22,170 nt of DNA. Origin: Elusimicrobiota bacterium. Its GTDB lineage: Bacteria > Elusimicrobiota > Elusimicrobia > UBA1565 > UBA9628. A program made the position numbers and the translations under genes. Shown piece after piece: positions 1-5,916 of this stretch (within the stretch, counting starts at the first letter, position 1; every line of letters starts with the position of its first letter). Where the stretch lies: assembly GCA_028869495.1 (NCBI GenBank), contig JAGWRY010000268.1:1-22170 (forward strand). The letters run 5' to 3'. The notes beneath the pieces are model-generated. The model saw only the letters and a list, made by a program, of their open reading frames with translations. It did no database searches and was not told where the DNA came from.

Positions 1-2
1 CG

Positions 3-254
3 CGCGCCCTCGCCGCCGACCCGGCCTGCCTGCCCCTGGCCGCGCGCCTGCCCTCGCCCCAGGCGCGCGACGCCTTGCGCACCCGCCCCGTCTGCCGCCG
101 GGCGCTGACCGACCTGGGCGCCTCGCGCGCCCAGCTCGGCGATTATAAAGGAGCGCGGCATTGGCTGACCTTGGGCCTGGCCGCCGAGCCCGACGACGGC
201 GCCGCGCTCCTCGACCTCGCGCGCCTCGACCGCCTGGAGAAGAGGGCGCGCTAG
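3..254 (+). CDS. C-terminal fragment of a TPR-like protein (5' end outside window)
   Basis: An open frame enters from the left edge and ends at TAG (252-254), giving about 83 residues. The last 40 residues read like one tetratricopeptide repeat (LGDYKGARHWLTLGLAAEPDD, then a short leucine-rich helix): small residues at the helix contacts, a mid-repeat Ala, and a D/P-D turn. TPR proteins are protein-protein scaffolds, and many are periplasmic or inner-membrane anchored. Without the N-terminus I cannot place this one. Its stop overlaps the minus-strand phosphatase stop within CTAG at 251-254, so the two genes converge with no space for a terminator. The reading frame is supported by high third-position GC and by the repeat-like pattern. 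No function is assigned. Confidence 0.6.
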   Translation, partial: RALAADPACLPLAARLPSPQARDALRTRPVCRRALTDLGASRAQLGDYKGARHWLTLGLAAEPDDGAALLDLARLDRLEKRAR

Positions 255-691
255 GCGGCGGGCGGCAGGAGGCGCTCCAGCGCCTCGGCGATCTGCTCGC
301 GGCAGGCGCGGAACGTCGCCAAGGGCTGGCCGATCGGGTCGGCCACGTCGCCGGAGAGCCCCGCGCGCTCGCGCAGGAGCGCCGTCTTGCCGCGGAACTC
401 CGGGAAGGCGTCCCGCAGGAGCTCGCGGTGCCGCGCCGTCATCACCAGCGCCTCGTCGGCCCAGGCCAGCAGGGACCGCTCGACCAGCCGCGGCCGGTGG
501 GGGGAGGCGGCGACGCCCGCCTCGCCCAGCGCCGTCCAGACTTCGTCCGGAACCCGATACCACCCCTCCGCCGCGACCCCGCAGGACCGCGCCTCGACGC
601 CCCGCCCGCGCCGCCGCCCGAGGTCCAGCGCCAAGCGCTCGGCCATCAGGCTGCGGCAGACGTTCCCGGTGCAGACGAAGAGAAGTTTCAT
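251..691 (-). CDS. Low-molecular-weight protein tyrosine phosphatase
   Basis: This 146-residue protein has the usual family length. The P-loop CTGNVCRS sits at residues 7-14, with Cys7 as nucleophile and Arg13 binding phosphate. The general-acid Asp118 is in ADPIGQP near the C-terminus. Position 11 is Val; in the protein-arginine phosphatase YwlE it is Thr, and aliphatic residues there go with tyrosine phosphatases. That supports a Wzb-like role in dephosphorylating the tyrosine-rich tail of the BY-kinase at 6932-8656. Two small departures from the usual pattern are Leu for Pro after CRS, and Ile for the aromatic residue after the catalytic Asp-Pro. The start at 691 is chosen because the P-loop must lie near the N-terminus, although the frame stays open upstream. 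A promoter with a very short leader precedes it. Confidence 0.92.
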   Translation of the reverse strand: MKLLFVCTGNVCRSLMAERLALDLGRRRGRGVEARSCGVAAEGWYRVPDEVWTALGEAGVAASPHRPRLVERSLLAWADEALVMTARHRELLRDAFPEFRGKTALLRERAGLSGDVADPIGQPLATFRACREQIAEALERLLPPAA

Positions 692-706
692 GCTCCCGCC
701 GCGGAC

Positions 707-735
707 ACTATAGCGCACGCGACATCTGCTGGCAA
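707..735 (-). promoter_or_regulatory. Sigma70-type promoter for the phosphatase gene
   Basis: On the minus strand, TTGCCA (735-730) is followed after exactly 17 bases by TATAGT (712-707). Transcription should start near 700, leaving a leader of about 9 bases before the ATG at 691. That leader holds a GGGAG-like sequence close to the start codon. The element is divergent from the promoter at 764-792, and the two -35 boxes are 28 bases apart. Confidence 0.65.
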
Positions 736-763
736 GCTCGCGAAAAATCGACGCGCGCGTTCG

Positions 764-792
764 TTGACAAGCGCGAGGGGATAGGCTATAGT
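764..792 (+). promoter_or_regulatory. Near-consensus sigma70 promoter for the secreted protein and beta-barrel genes
   Basis: TTGACA (764-769), a 17-base spacer and TATAGT (787-792) give an almost ideal housekeeping promoter. The predicted start near 799 leaves a leader of about 37 bases with a GGAGG ribosome-binding site at 827-831, four bases before the ATG at 836. No other promoter is seen before the terminator at 2709-2744, so this one probably drives a two-gene unit. Confidence 0.75.
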
Positions 793-835
793 TGGCGCTG
801 TCGCGCGATTCTGTAATTTCCCGTTCGGAGGCAGC

Positions 836-1390
836 ATGTCGATCCGCCGCCTGGCTCTCTTCGGAGCCTTGTTCGCTCTCGCCGGAACCGCCGCCGTCGC
901 GCCGTCCGCCGCGGCCCCCGACTCGATCCCTTCCGGCAGCTTGACGGTCACTTTCAGCAAGCCGAACGGCACCGTCACGATCAACGGCACGGTCTACCAT
1001 TCCGGCGACGAGAACATCCCCGCCGTGAAACCGGGAGACAAGGTTTCCGGCGACGGTGTCCAGCTCACGGGTCAGGGCGGGCTTACGGTCAAGCTGGATG
1101 CGAACGCGGCGATCACCTACTCCGTCGACAGCAACGGCAACCAGTCTTTCACCGCCGACAGCAACGGAACCGGCGCGGGCGTCCAGGTTTTGCAAGGCGA
1201 GCAGTTAGTGGTCATCACCAAGGGACAGAGCGTGCAGTCGTCCCCCGAGGGCGGCCTCTCTTCTTCCCTCGTCGCGACGTCTTGGTCCTACGTCAACGGC
1301 CTTTATACCCAGCTGGGCACCAACACCGCCGTCCAGAGCCAGTCGACGGACAAGAACACCCAGACGTCCGGCTCCGGCAGCCCGTACTGA
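836..1390 (+). CDS. Small secreted protein, weakly FecR-domain-like
   Basis: This 184-residue protein has a clear Sec signal peptide: Arg-Arg at residues 4-5, a hydrophobic core, then an Ala-rich cleavage region near residues 25-28. The mature part is rich in Gly, Ser, Thr and Asn and looks all-beta. The stretch VTINGTVYHSGD...VKPGDKVSGDG...GGLTVKLDANAAITY resembles the beta-strand pattern of FecR-type domains (a PGD turn followed by a Thr/Gly-rich strand), but the match is by eye and weak. The C-terminal 40 residues are a low-complexity Ser/Thr/Gln tail. It is read from a strong promoter with a GGAGG site and lies 39 bases before a beta-barrel gene, which suggests a periplasmic or surface partner of that barrel or of the polysaccharide. 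It could also be an unrelated secreted protein. The coding call is firm; the role is not. Confidence 0.85.
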   Translation: MSIRRLALFGALFALAGTAAVAPSAAAPDSIPSGSLTVTFSKPNGTVTINGTVYHSGDENIPAVKPGDKVSGDGVQLTGQGGLTVKLDANAAITYSVDSNGNQSFTADSNGTGAGVQVLQGEQLVVITKGQSVQSSPEGGLSSSLVATSWSYVNGLYTQLGTNTAVQSQSTDKNTQTSGSGSPY

Positions 1391-1429
1391 GTCGCGCCCG
1401 CGCTTCGGTTCCAGAATAAAGGAGACACG

Positions 1430-2683
1430 ATGATCCGCAAGCCCCTCGCCTTCGCCGCCGCCGCCCTGGTCGCGGTCCCGGCCTTCGCCGGCAACCTCAT
1501 GCTGGGTCCCGCCAAGCTGAGCCCGTCCTATCGCTTCGAGACCCGCTACGAGGACAACATCTACCGCGTCCCGCACGACGAGAACCACACGGCCGTCGCC
1601 GGCGGCGGCGTGCGCGGCTCCTGGATCTTCGCCAACGACCTGGGCCTGGGCGCGGACCTACCCTTCGCCCAGAACAACAAGCTCGACCTCGGCTACAAGG
1701 CCGGCTTCGAGAACTACACGACCCAGTCCAAGGGCAACGACGCGATCAACCAGTTCGTCGACGGGGCCTGGACCTACGCGGGCTCGAAGACGAAGGCGAA
1801 GCTCTCCGACTCCTACGCCAACACGCAGGACCCGGCCTTCAACCCGAACGGCACGGTCCTCAACGGCGCGCTCGTCAGCCGCGAGCGGCACTGGCAGAAC
1901 GACGCCCGCGCCTCCGCCGAGTACTACCTCGGCGACAAATTCTTCGCCGGCGTGGACGGCGGCGACCAGGTCCTGCGCTACCTGGACCGCTCGGGCGGGA
2001 CGACCTCCCTGGCCGACAGCCTCGACACGTCGATCGTCGACGCGGGCGTCAAGCTCGGCTACCGGATCCAGCCGAAGACCCGGGTCTTCGGCTCCTTCCA
2101 CCGCCGCAACACCCACTACACCGAGGGCACGCGCTACGACAACCACCGCGACGAGCTGGCCGACTTCGGCGTCGAGGGCGACCTGACCGGCAAGCTGACC
2201 GGCCTGATCCAGACCGGGTTCATCTACCAGAACTTCGACCTGGACCCGACCAACCCGACCCTGAGCCGCGACGCGCGGCACTGGAGCTTCCTGGCGCGCC
2301 TCGACTACGCGCCGACGTCGCGCGACAAGGTCGTCCTGGTCGCCAACCGCTCGACCCAGGACTCGGCGTCCACGGCGTCGCGCTATTACGTCACCGGCGG
2401 AGCGAGCCTGACGCTCGATCACCAGTTCACGTCGAAGATCACCGCCGGCGTCGTCGGCGGCGTGCAGATCGACCGCTACTCCGAGGACATCTCGATCAAC
2501 AGCAGCCCGTACAAGACCCGCCGCGACGACAACTACCGGGCCGGCGCGCACGTCGACTATCAGATCGCCGACTGGGCGTCGACGGGGCTGTCCTTCACGA
2601 ACAACGACCGCTTCTCGACCTTCAGCCGCGAGTACTCCTACCGGGACGACATCACCGGCTGGAACCTCAAGCTGACGTTCTGA
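1430..2683 (+). CDS. Outer-membrane beta-barrel protein, probable polysaccharide export porin
   Basis: This 417-residue protein has a signal peptide (cleavage after AFA, residue 20). The rest is largely alternating polar/hydrophobic strands with many Tyr, Asp and Asn residues and short turns, ending in ...NLKLTF with a terminal Phe, the usual outer-membrane sorting signal. The ribosome-binding site AAAGGAG (1418-1424) supports the ATG at 1430. It follows the small secreted protein by 39 bases and ends just before an intrinsic terminator. The next gene is a short OPX lipoprotein. OPX proteins without their own outer-membrane helices are known to pair with separate barrels (for example the Wzp proteins of Myxococcus), so this is a good candidate for the exit pore. 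That job is inferred from context. Strand number and exact barrel family cannot be settled by eye. Confidence 0.88.
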   Translation: MIRKPLAFAAAALVAVPAFAGNLMLGPAKLSPSYRFETRYEDNIYRVPHDENHTAVAGGGVRGSWIFANDLGLGADLPFAQNNKLDLGYKAGFENYTTQSKGNDAINQFVDGAWTYAGSKTKAKLSDSYANTQDPAFNPNGTVLNGALVSRERHWQNDARASAEYYLGDKFFAGVDGGDQVLRYLDRSGGTTSLADSLDTSIVDAGVKLGYRIQPKTRVFGSFHRRNTHYTEGTRYDNHRDELADFGVEGDLTGKLTGLIQTGFIYQNFDLDPTNPTLSRDARHWSFLARLDYAPTSRDKVVLVANRSTQDSASTASRYYVTGGASLTLDHQFTSKITAGVVGGVQIDRYSEDISINSSPYKTRRDDNYRAGAHVDYQIADWASTGLSFTNNDRFSTFSREYSYRDDITGWNLKLTF

Positions 2684-2708
2684 CGCGCCCCGCCTCGGTG
2701 GGGGTCAC

Positions 2709-2744
2709 GGCGGGCCCGGCCTTCGTGCCGGGCCCGCCCTTTTT
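2709..2744 (+). terminator. Strong intrinsic terminator
   Basis: A perfect 12-base-pair GC stem (2709-2720 with 2727-2738) has a six-base loop CTTCGT (2721-2726). It is followed by C and five T residues (2740-2744). It ends the secreted protein/beta-barrel transcript 26 bases after the barrel stop codon. The next gene's -10 element begins immediately after the T run. Confidence 0.9.
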
Positions 2745-2752
2745 GGTTTAAT
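2744..2752 (+). promoter_or_regulatory. Extended -10 promoter, predicted leaderless, for the OPX gene
   Basis: TG (2744-2745), one base, then TTTAAT (2747-2752) form an extended -10 element. The +1 position, seven bases after the hexamer, is 2759, which is the G of the GTG start codon. No -35 box is present; that position lies inside the terminator hairpin. No ribosome-binding site can exist upstream of the start if this is the promoter. Confidence 0.5.
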
Positions 2753-2758
2753 AGCCTC

Positions 2759-3424
2759 GTGAAACGCTTCCTGCTCCTCGTCCTGCCCGTCGCGGCCGCC
2801 CTGGCGGCCTGCGGCCCCCTGCGCGTGGTCCCGTCGCCCGCCAGCCGGGCGAAGGCCGACCAGCGCGAGAAGGTCGAGGAGGCCGAGATCTCGGCCGCCG
2901 TCCAGCAGGCCGGGACCAAGACCGACGATTATAAGATCGGCGGCGCCGACCTCCTGCAGATCTCCGTCTTCGGCGAGAAGGACATGGACCGCCTGGCCCG
3001 CGTCGGCCAGACCGGCACGATCACCTACCCGCTGATCGGCGAGGTGAAGGTCGGCGGCCTGACCGTGCCGCAGGCCGAGGACGCGCTGGCCCGGCGCCTG
3101 AAGGAGTATCTGCGCGACCCGCAGGTCACCATCTTCATCAAGGAGTACGGCAACAAGAAGGTCTTCGTCTTCGGCCAGGTCCAGAAGCCCGGCGCCATCG
3201 AGCTGCCGACCGAGACCGACATGACGGTCCTGGAGGCGATCTCCCAGGCCGGGGGCTTCACCCCGATCGCCGCGCCCGACCGCACCCGCGTCATCCGCCT
3301 GGTGGACGGCAAGAGCGAGAAGTTCACCGTCCCCGTCTCGGAGATCACGAAGATGGGCGAAAAGGACAAGGACATGACGCTCAAGCCCAACGACGTCGTC
3401 TTCGTGCCCGAGAGCGTCTTTTAG
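2759..3424 (+). CDS. Short polysaccharide export (OPX, Wza-family) lipoprotein with one SLBB domain
   Basis: This 221-residue protein starts at GTG. Its signal peptide ends in a lipobox, LAAC, with Cys18 as the lipidated residue. A Poly_export domain (about residues 57-128: DYKIGGADLLQISVFGE..., then a GQTGTITYPLIGEVKVGGLT core) is followed by one SLBB domain (about 133-182: FVFGQVQKPGAIELP...VLEAISQAGGF). E. coli Wza is about 379 residues, has more SLBB repeats and ends in an amphipathic helix that spans the outer membrane. Those parts are absent here and the chain ends in VFVPESVF. It therefore probably forms a periplasmic ring and needs a separate outer-membrane pore, likely the beta-barrel at 1430-2683. 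It faces a convergent gene 10 bases downstream, with no terminator visible between them. Confidence 0.93.
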   Translation: MKRFLLLVLPVAAALAACGPLRVVPSPASRAKADQREKVEEAEISAAVQQAGTKTDDYKIGGADLLQISVFGEKDMDRLARVGQTGTITYPLIGEVKVGGLTVPQAEDALARRLKEYLRDPQVTIFIKEYGNKKVFVFGQVQKPGAIELPTETDMTVLEAISQAGGFTPIAAPDRTRVIRLVDGKSEKFTVPVSEITKMGEKDKDMTLKPNDVVFVPESVF

Positions 3425-3434
3425 GGCCGGGGCG

Positions 3435-3917
3435 TCAGGGCGTCTTGCGCCCTTCCAGCGCGCTGAGGCGCGCTTCGCGGCCGCGCAGCGTCGCGGCCTG
3501 CTCGTCGAGCATCTTGGGATAGACGACGCAGTCCCGCCAGAGCGTCTCCATCCGGCCGCCGAACGACTCGAGCCGCGCGGTCACGTCGGCCTTCAAGCCG
3601 CCCATGTCTCGCCGGAGGTCCCGACCCAGATCGTCCATGCTGCCGGCGAGGCCGGAAAACCCGAGGTCCAGGCGTCGGACGTGACCGGACAAGTCGTCGA
3701 GTTTCTCGTCCATCTTGGCGAACCGGTCGTCCATCTTGTCGAGCCGGTCGTCCATCTTGGCGAACCGGTCGTCGATCTGCGTGAACCGGTCGTCGATCTT
3801 CGCGAACTCGCCGTCGAACCGCGCGCCGAGGCGGGCCTCCAGGCGCGTTTCCATGCCGCCCAGAAGTTCTTCGAGGTCCGCCCGCGTCAGCGCAGGCGCG
3901 CGCCGTTTTCCCACCAT
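3435..3917 (-). CDS. Heptad-repeat coiled-coil protein, function unknown
   Basis: This 160-residue cytoplasmic-looking protein has no signal peptide or membrane segment. Residues 38-79 are six near-identical heptads of the form F-A-K-(I/M)-D-D-R, predicting a charged coiled coil. A second helical stretch (about 100-155) has less regular repeats. The basic N-terminus (MVGKRRAP) is followed by a short amphipathic helix (LEELLGGMETRLEARL). The ATG at 3917 is chosen because GGGAGGAGGT (3935-3926) lies about 8-9 bases upstream; the frame stays open further but without such a site. It is the only minus-strand gene inside the polysaccharide locus. It converges on the OPX gene and is divergent from the ligase/polymerase gene. 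I do not recognise a named family. A role as a scaffold or sensor for the export machinery is speculation. Confidence 0.75.
   Translation of the reverse strand: MVGKRRAPALTRADLEELLGGMETRLEARLGARFDGEFAKIDDRFTQIDDRFAKMDDRLDKMDDRFAKMDEKLDDLSGHVRRLDLGFSGLAGSMDDLGRDLRRDMGGLKADVTARLESFGGRMETLWRDCVVYPKMLDEQAATLRGREARLSALEGRKTP
3705..3809 (-). repeat. Five tandem 21-bp repeats coding for heptads
   Basis: Units at 3705-3725, 3726-3746, 3747-3767, 3768-3788 and 3789-3809 share the plus-strand core GTCGTC(C/G)ATCTTG-CGAACCG with a few substitutions. Each unit encodes one seven-residue heptad of the coiled-coil gene, so gain or loss of a unit would keep the frame and change coiled-coil length. There are no spacers, so this is not a CRISPR array. 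Confidence 0.9.
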
Positions 3918-4018
3918 GCGATGATACCTCCTCCCGCCGCCGCGGTCCAGGGCCCAAGGGCCCAAATCCGCCGCCCGCTCCCTTACGCCGAGGCTCCGGA
4001 AAAGTTCCGCCGGTGAAC

Positions 4019-4027
4019 TGCTAAAAT
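4019..4027 (+). promoter_or_regulatory. Extended -10 promoter, predicted leaderless, for the ligase/polymerase gene
   Basis: TG (4019-4020), one base, TAAAAT (4022-4027), preceded by GAAC. The predicted +1 is 4034, one base before the GTG start at 4035. There is no recognisable -35 box 17 bases upstream (GAAAAG at 3999-4004). A small hairpin, CGGAA-AAG-TTCCG (3997-4009), lies just upstream. Confidence 0.5.
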
Positions 4028-4034
4028 CCGCTTC

Positions 4035-5798
4035 GTGCGCGCCTTCTCTTCGTCGGCTTCCAGCCCGGTCCGCCGCCTTTCGCCGCGCATCCCGGAGGCG
4101 CTCTTCCTTTTTGCCGTCGTCTTCTCGCCCCTGGCCTTCGGCTCCACCCGCCCCTGGTCCACGGCGGTCGTCGAGATCGACCTGTTCCTGCTCTTCGCCG
4201 CCTGCGTCCTGCGCGGCGGCGCGGAGGGGGGCGGCCTCGTCGGCAAGACGCTTCTCCCGGCCGTCCTGGGCCTGCTCCTGCTGGGCGTCCTCCAGCTCCT
4301 GAACCCGCGCTCCAGCCTCGGCCCGGCCTCCCTCCTGCCGTTCACCGCCGCTGAGACGGCGACCCGGCACGATCTTCTGCTCTGGTCGTCCTATGCGGCC
4401 CTGCTCTGGAGCGCGCCGCAGGTCCTCGCCGACCGCGACGCGCGCCGTCGCTTCGCCTGGACCCTGTTCGGCCTGGGCGTGCTCGTCGCCGTGGTCGGCG
4501 TCATGCAGCGGGGACAGGGAAACGGCTACTACTACGGTTTGTTCCCTGTCCGGGAGGGCGGTCCGTTCGGCCCCTTCGTCAACCGCGACCATGCCGGCGC
4601 CTTCCTCGCCATGTCGGCCTGCGTCGGCGGCGGCCTCTTCCTGTCGCGCTGGACGGGCCTGCGCGAGCGGCGCGCCAGCAGCGCCAAGATCGACCTGGCC
4701 GCGGCCCAGGCCCTCCTGCTCTTCGTCCTGGGCGTGACGGCCTTCGCCGTCTGGGACTGTCGTTCCCGGGGAGGGCTTAACTCTTTCGTCCTGTCGCTGG
4801 AAGTCGTTTCACTGACCGCGACGGGCTTCATCCGACGTCCGGGACCGCGCTGGACGGCGCGCGCGATTCTCTTCGCCGCGGGTCTTGCCTATGCCTTGTT
4901 CCTCGTCAGCCATCCCATCTACTTCGGCGACCTCTTCCAGACGCCGGATGCCTCGACCGCTCTGCGTCTGTCGTTCTACCGCAGTTCCGTCGCCTTCCTC
5001 CGCGATTTCCCGCTGTGGGGGACGGGGCTGGGCTCCACTCGAGCGGCCTTCCGTTACTACGCGGAGCCGCTCGCCCTCGGCACGCACCTGATGATCGACC
5101 ATGTCCACAGCGACTGGCTGGAGTTCGGCCTGGAGGGGGGACTCTTCGCCCTGCTCGCCCTGGGCGCCGGCCTGGGGAGCTTTCTTTTCGCGATCCTGCG
5201 CGACTGGCGGCGGGAGCTCTCGTTCGAGCGGCGCTGTCTGATCGCCGGGGCCTTGGCCGCCGCGGTCTCCTTCGTCCTGCACGAGGCCGTCGATTTCTGC
5301 TTCCGCACGCCCGCCGACGCGGTCGCCTTCCTGTCCGTCCTTTGCTATTTGGGCGCCCTGCTCGGCCCCAAGGAGCCCGTCGCCGGGAGGCCGGCGCCCG
5401 TCCCCCTGCGCGCGGGGGCGGCCGCGGCGGCGCTGGCGCTGGCCGTTCTCTGCGTCCCCCCGGCGGCGTCCTGGATTTATCTCCGACGGATGGGCCCCGC
5501 GACCCCGGCGGCGCGGGCGCTGCTCGCGGCGAAGGCGCAGGCCTGGGAGCAGACCCCGGAGACCCGCTTCCAACTGGGTGCGGCCGCCCTGCTCGTCGCC
5601 GAGTCCGCCGCGGGCGCTCCCGCGCGCGCGCGCCTCCTGCGCGCGGCCCTCCCCGACCTGGAGGCGGCGTGGTCGCGCGCGCCCCTGGACCGCCGCTACA
5701 ACGCCTTCCTCGGCGAAGACCTCGACCGGCTCGGCAGCAACGCCGACGCGGGCGTCCTGCTCCGCCGCGCCCGGCTTCTGGGGCAGCCGCTTCCCTAG
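4035..5798 (+). CDS. O-antigen ligase/polymerase-like membrane protein (Wzy_C family)
   Basis: This 587-residue protein has about ten or more hydrophobic segments. Family landmarks are GPFVNRDHAGAFLAM (residues 179-193), CRSRGGLNSF (242-251), GTGLGSTRAAF (329-339) and the periplasmic-loop motif HVHSDWLEFGLEGGL (356-370). The last of these matches the H-(N/S)-D-x-L-x3-x-E-x-G pattern of O-antigen ligases and polymerases. Such enzymes use undecaprenyl-diphosphate-linked glycans at the periplasmic face, either polymerising repeats or transferring chains to an acceptor. The last 140 residues add two hydrophobic segments and an Ala-rich helical tail that looks TPR-like. It starts at GTG (4035), immediately after an extended -10 element. 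Another polymerase-type gene lies at 13292-14641, so the two probably split the polymerase and ligase roles. Which is which cannot be decided here. Confidence 0.88.
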   Translation: MRAFSSSASSPVRRLSPRIPEALFLFAVVFSPLAFGSTRPWSTAVVEIDLFLLFAACVLRGGAEGGGLVGKTLLPAVLGLLLLGVLQLLNPRSSLGPASLLPFTAAETATRHDLLLWSSYAALLWSAPQVLADRDARRRFAWTLFGLGVLVAVVGVMQRGQGNGYYYGLFPVREGGPFGPFVNRDHAGAFLAMSACVGGGLFLSRWTGLRERRASSAKIDLAAAQALLLFVLGVTAFAVWDCRSRGGLNSFVLSLEVVSLTATGFIRRPGPRWTARAILFAAGLAYALFLVSHPIYFGDLFQTPDASTALRLSFYRSSVAFLRDFPLWGTGLGSTRAAFRYYAEPLALGTHLMIDHVHSDWLEFGLEGGLFALLALGAGLGSFLFAILRDWRRELSFERRCLIAGALAAAVSFVLHEAVDFCFRTPADAVAFLSVLCYLGALLGPKEPVAGRPAPVPLRAGAAAAALALAVLCVPPAASWIYLRRMGPATPAARALLAAKAQAWEQTPETRFQLGAAALLVAESAAGAPARARLLRAALPDLEAAWSRAPLDRRYNAFLGEDLDRLGSNADAGVLLRRARLLGQPLP

Positions 5799-5828
5799 GC
5801 GCCGGGTCGGAAGGAGGCGGTGACGTTC

Positions 5829-5879
5829 ATGGAAATCCCGCAGCGTTCCCGTCGGGCCCCCGTCGAGCAACTGTTATAA
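5829..5879 (+). CDS. Possible 16-residue leader peptide ORF before the fcl-like gene
   Basis: ATG at 5829 opens a 16-codon frame (MEIPQRSRRAPVEQLL) ending in TAA at 5877-5879, inside the -10 element of the next promoter. AAGGAGG lies at 5811-5817, eleven bases before the ATG; an in-frame GTG at 5820 is too close to it. Nothing else supports translation, and chance is a real alternative in a 118-base gap. Confidence 0.2.
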   Translation: MEIPQRSRRAPVEQLL

Positions 5880-5880
5880 T
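5872..5880 (+). promoter_or_regulatory. Extended -10 promoter for the fcl-like gene
   Basis: TG (5872-5873), one base, TATAAT (5875-5880), preceded by CAAC. The predicted start is A at 5887, giving a leader of about 30 bases that contains GGAGG (5905-5909) seven bases before the ATG at 5917. No -35 consensus is visible. The core matches the promoters at 4019 and 6917, but this one is not leaderless. Confidence 0.6.
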
Positions 5881-5916
5881 CTTCGCAGGCGCTTCGTGTC
5901 TTCCGGAGGTGCGTTC

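Noticed and set aside
1658..2551. Long minus-strand open frame inside the beta-barrel gene
   Set aside because: It is a Val/Arg/Ala-rich shadow produced by high GC at third positions, with no motif or ribosome-binding site. The plus-strand frame has a signal peptide and a barrel pattern.
3425..3434. Terminator between the convergent OPX and coiled-coil genes
   Set aside because: Only ten bases separate the stops, with no stem or T run visible.
3705..3809. Tandem repeats considered as a CRISPR array
   Set aside because: Units abut without spacers, are 21 bp long and encode in-frame heptads.
3950..3965. GGGCCCAA direct repeat between the divergent coiled-coil and ligase genes
   Set aside because: Two short GC-rich copies only. 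They could be an operator but are not distinguishable from background composition.
5896..5916. GTG start for the fcl-like gene
   Set aside because: GGAGG at 5905-5909 would lie inside the coding region. The ATG at 5917 has ideal spacing and matches the family N-terminus.
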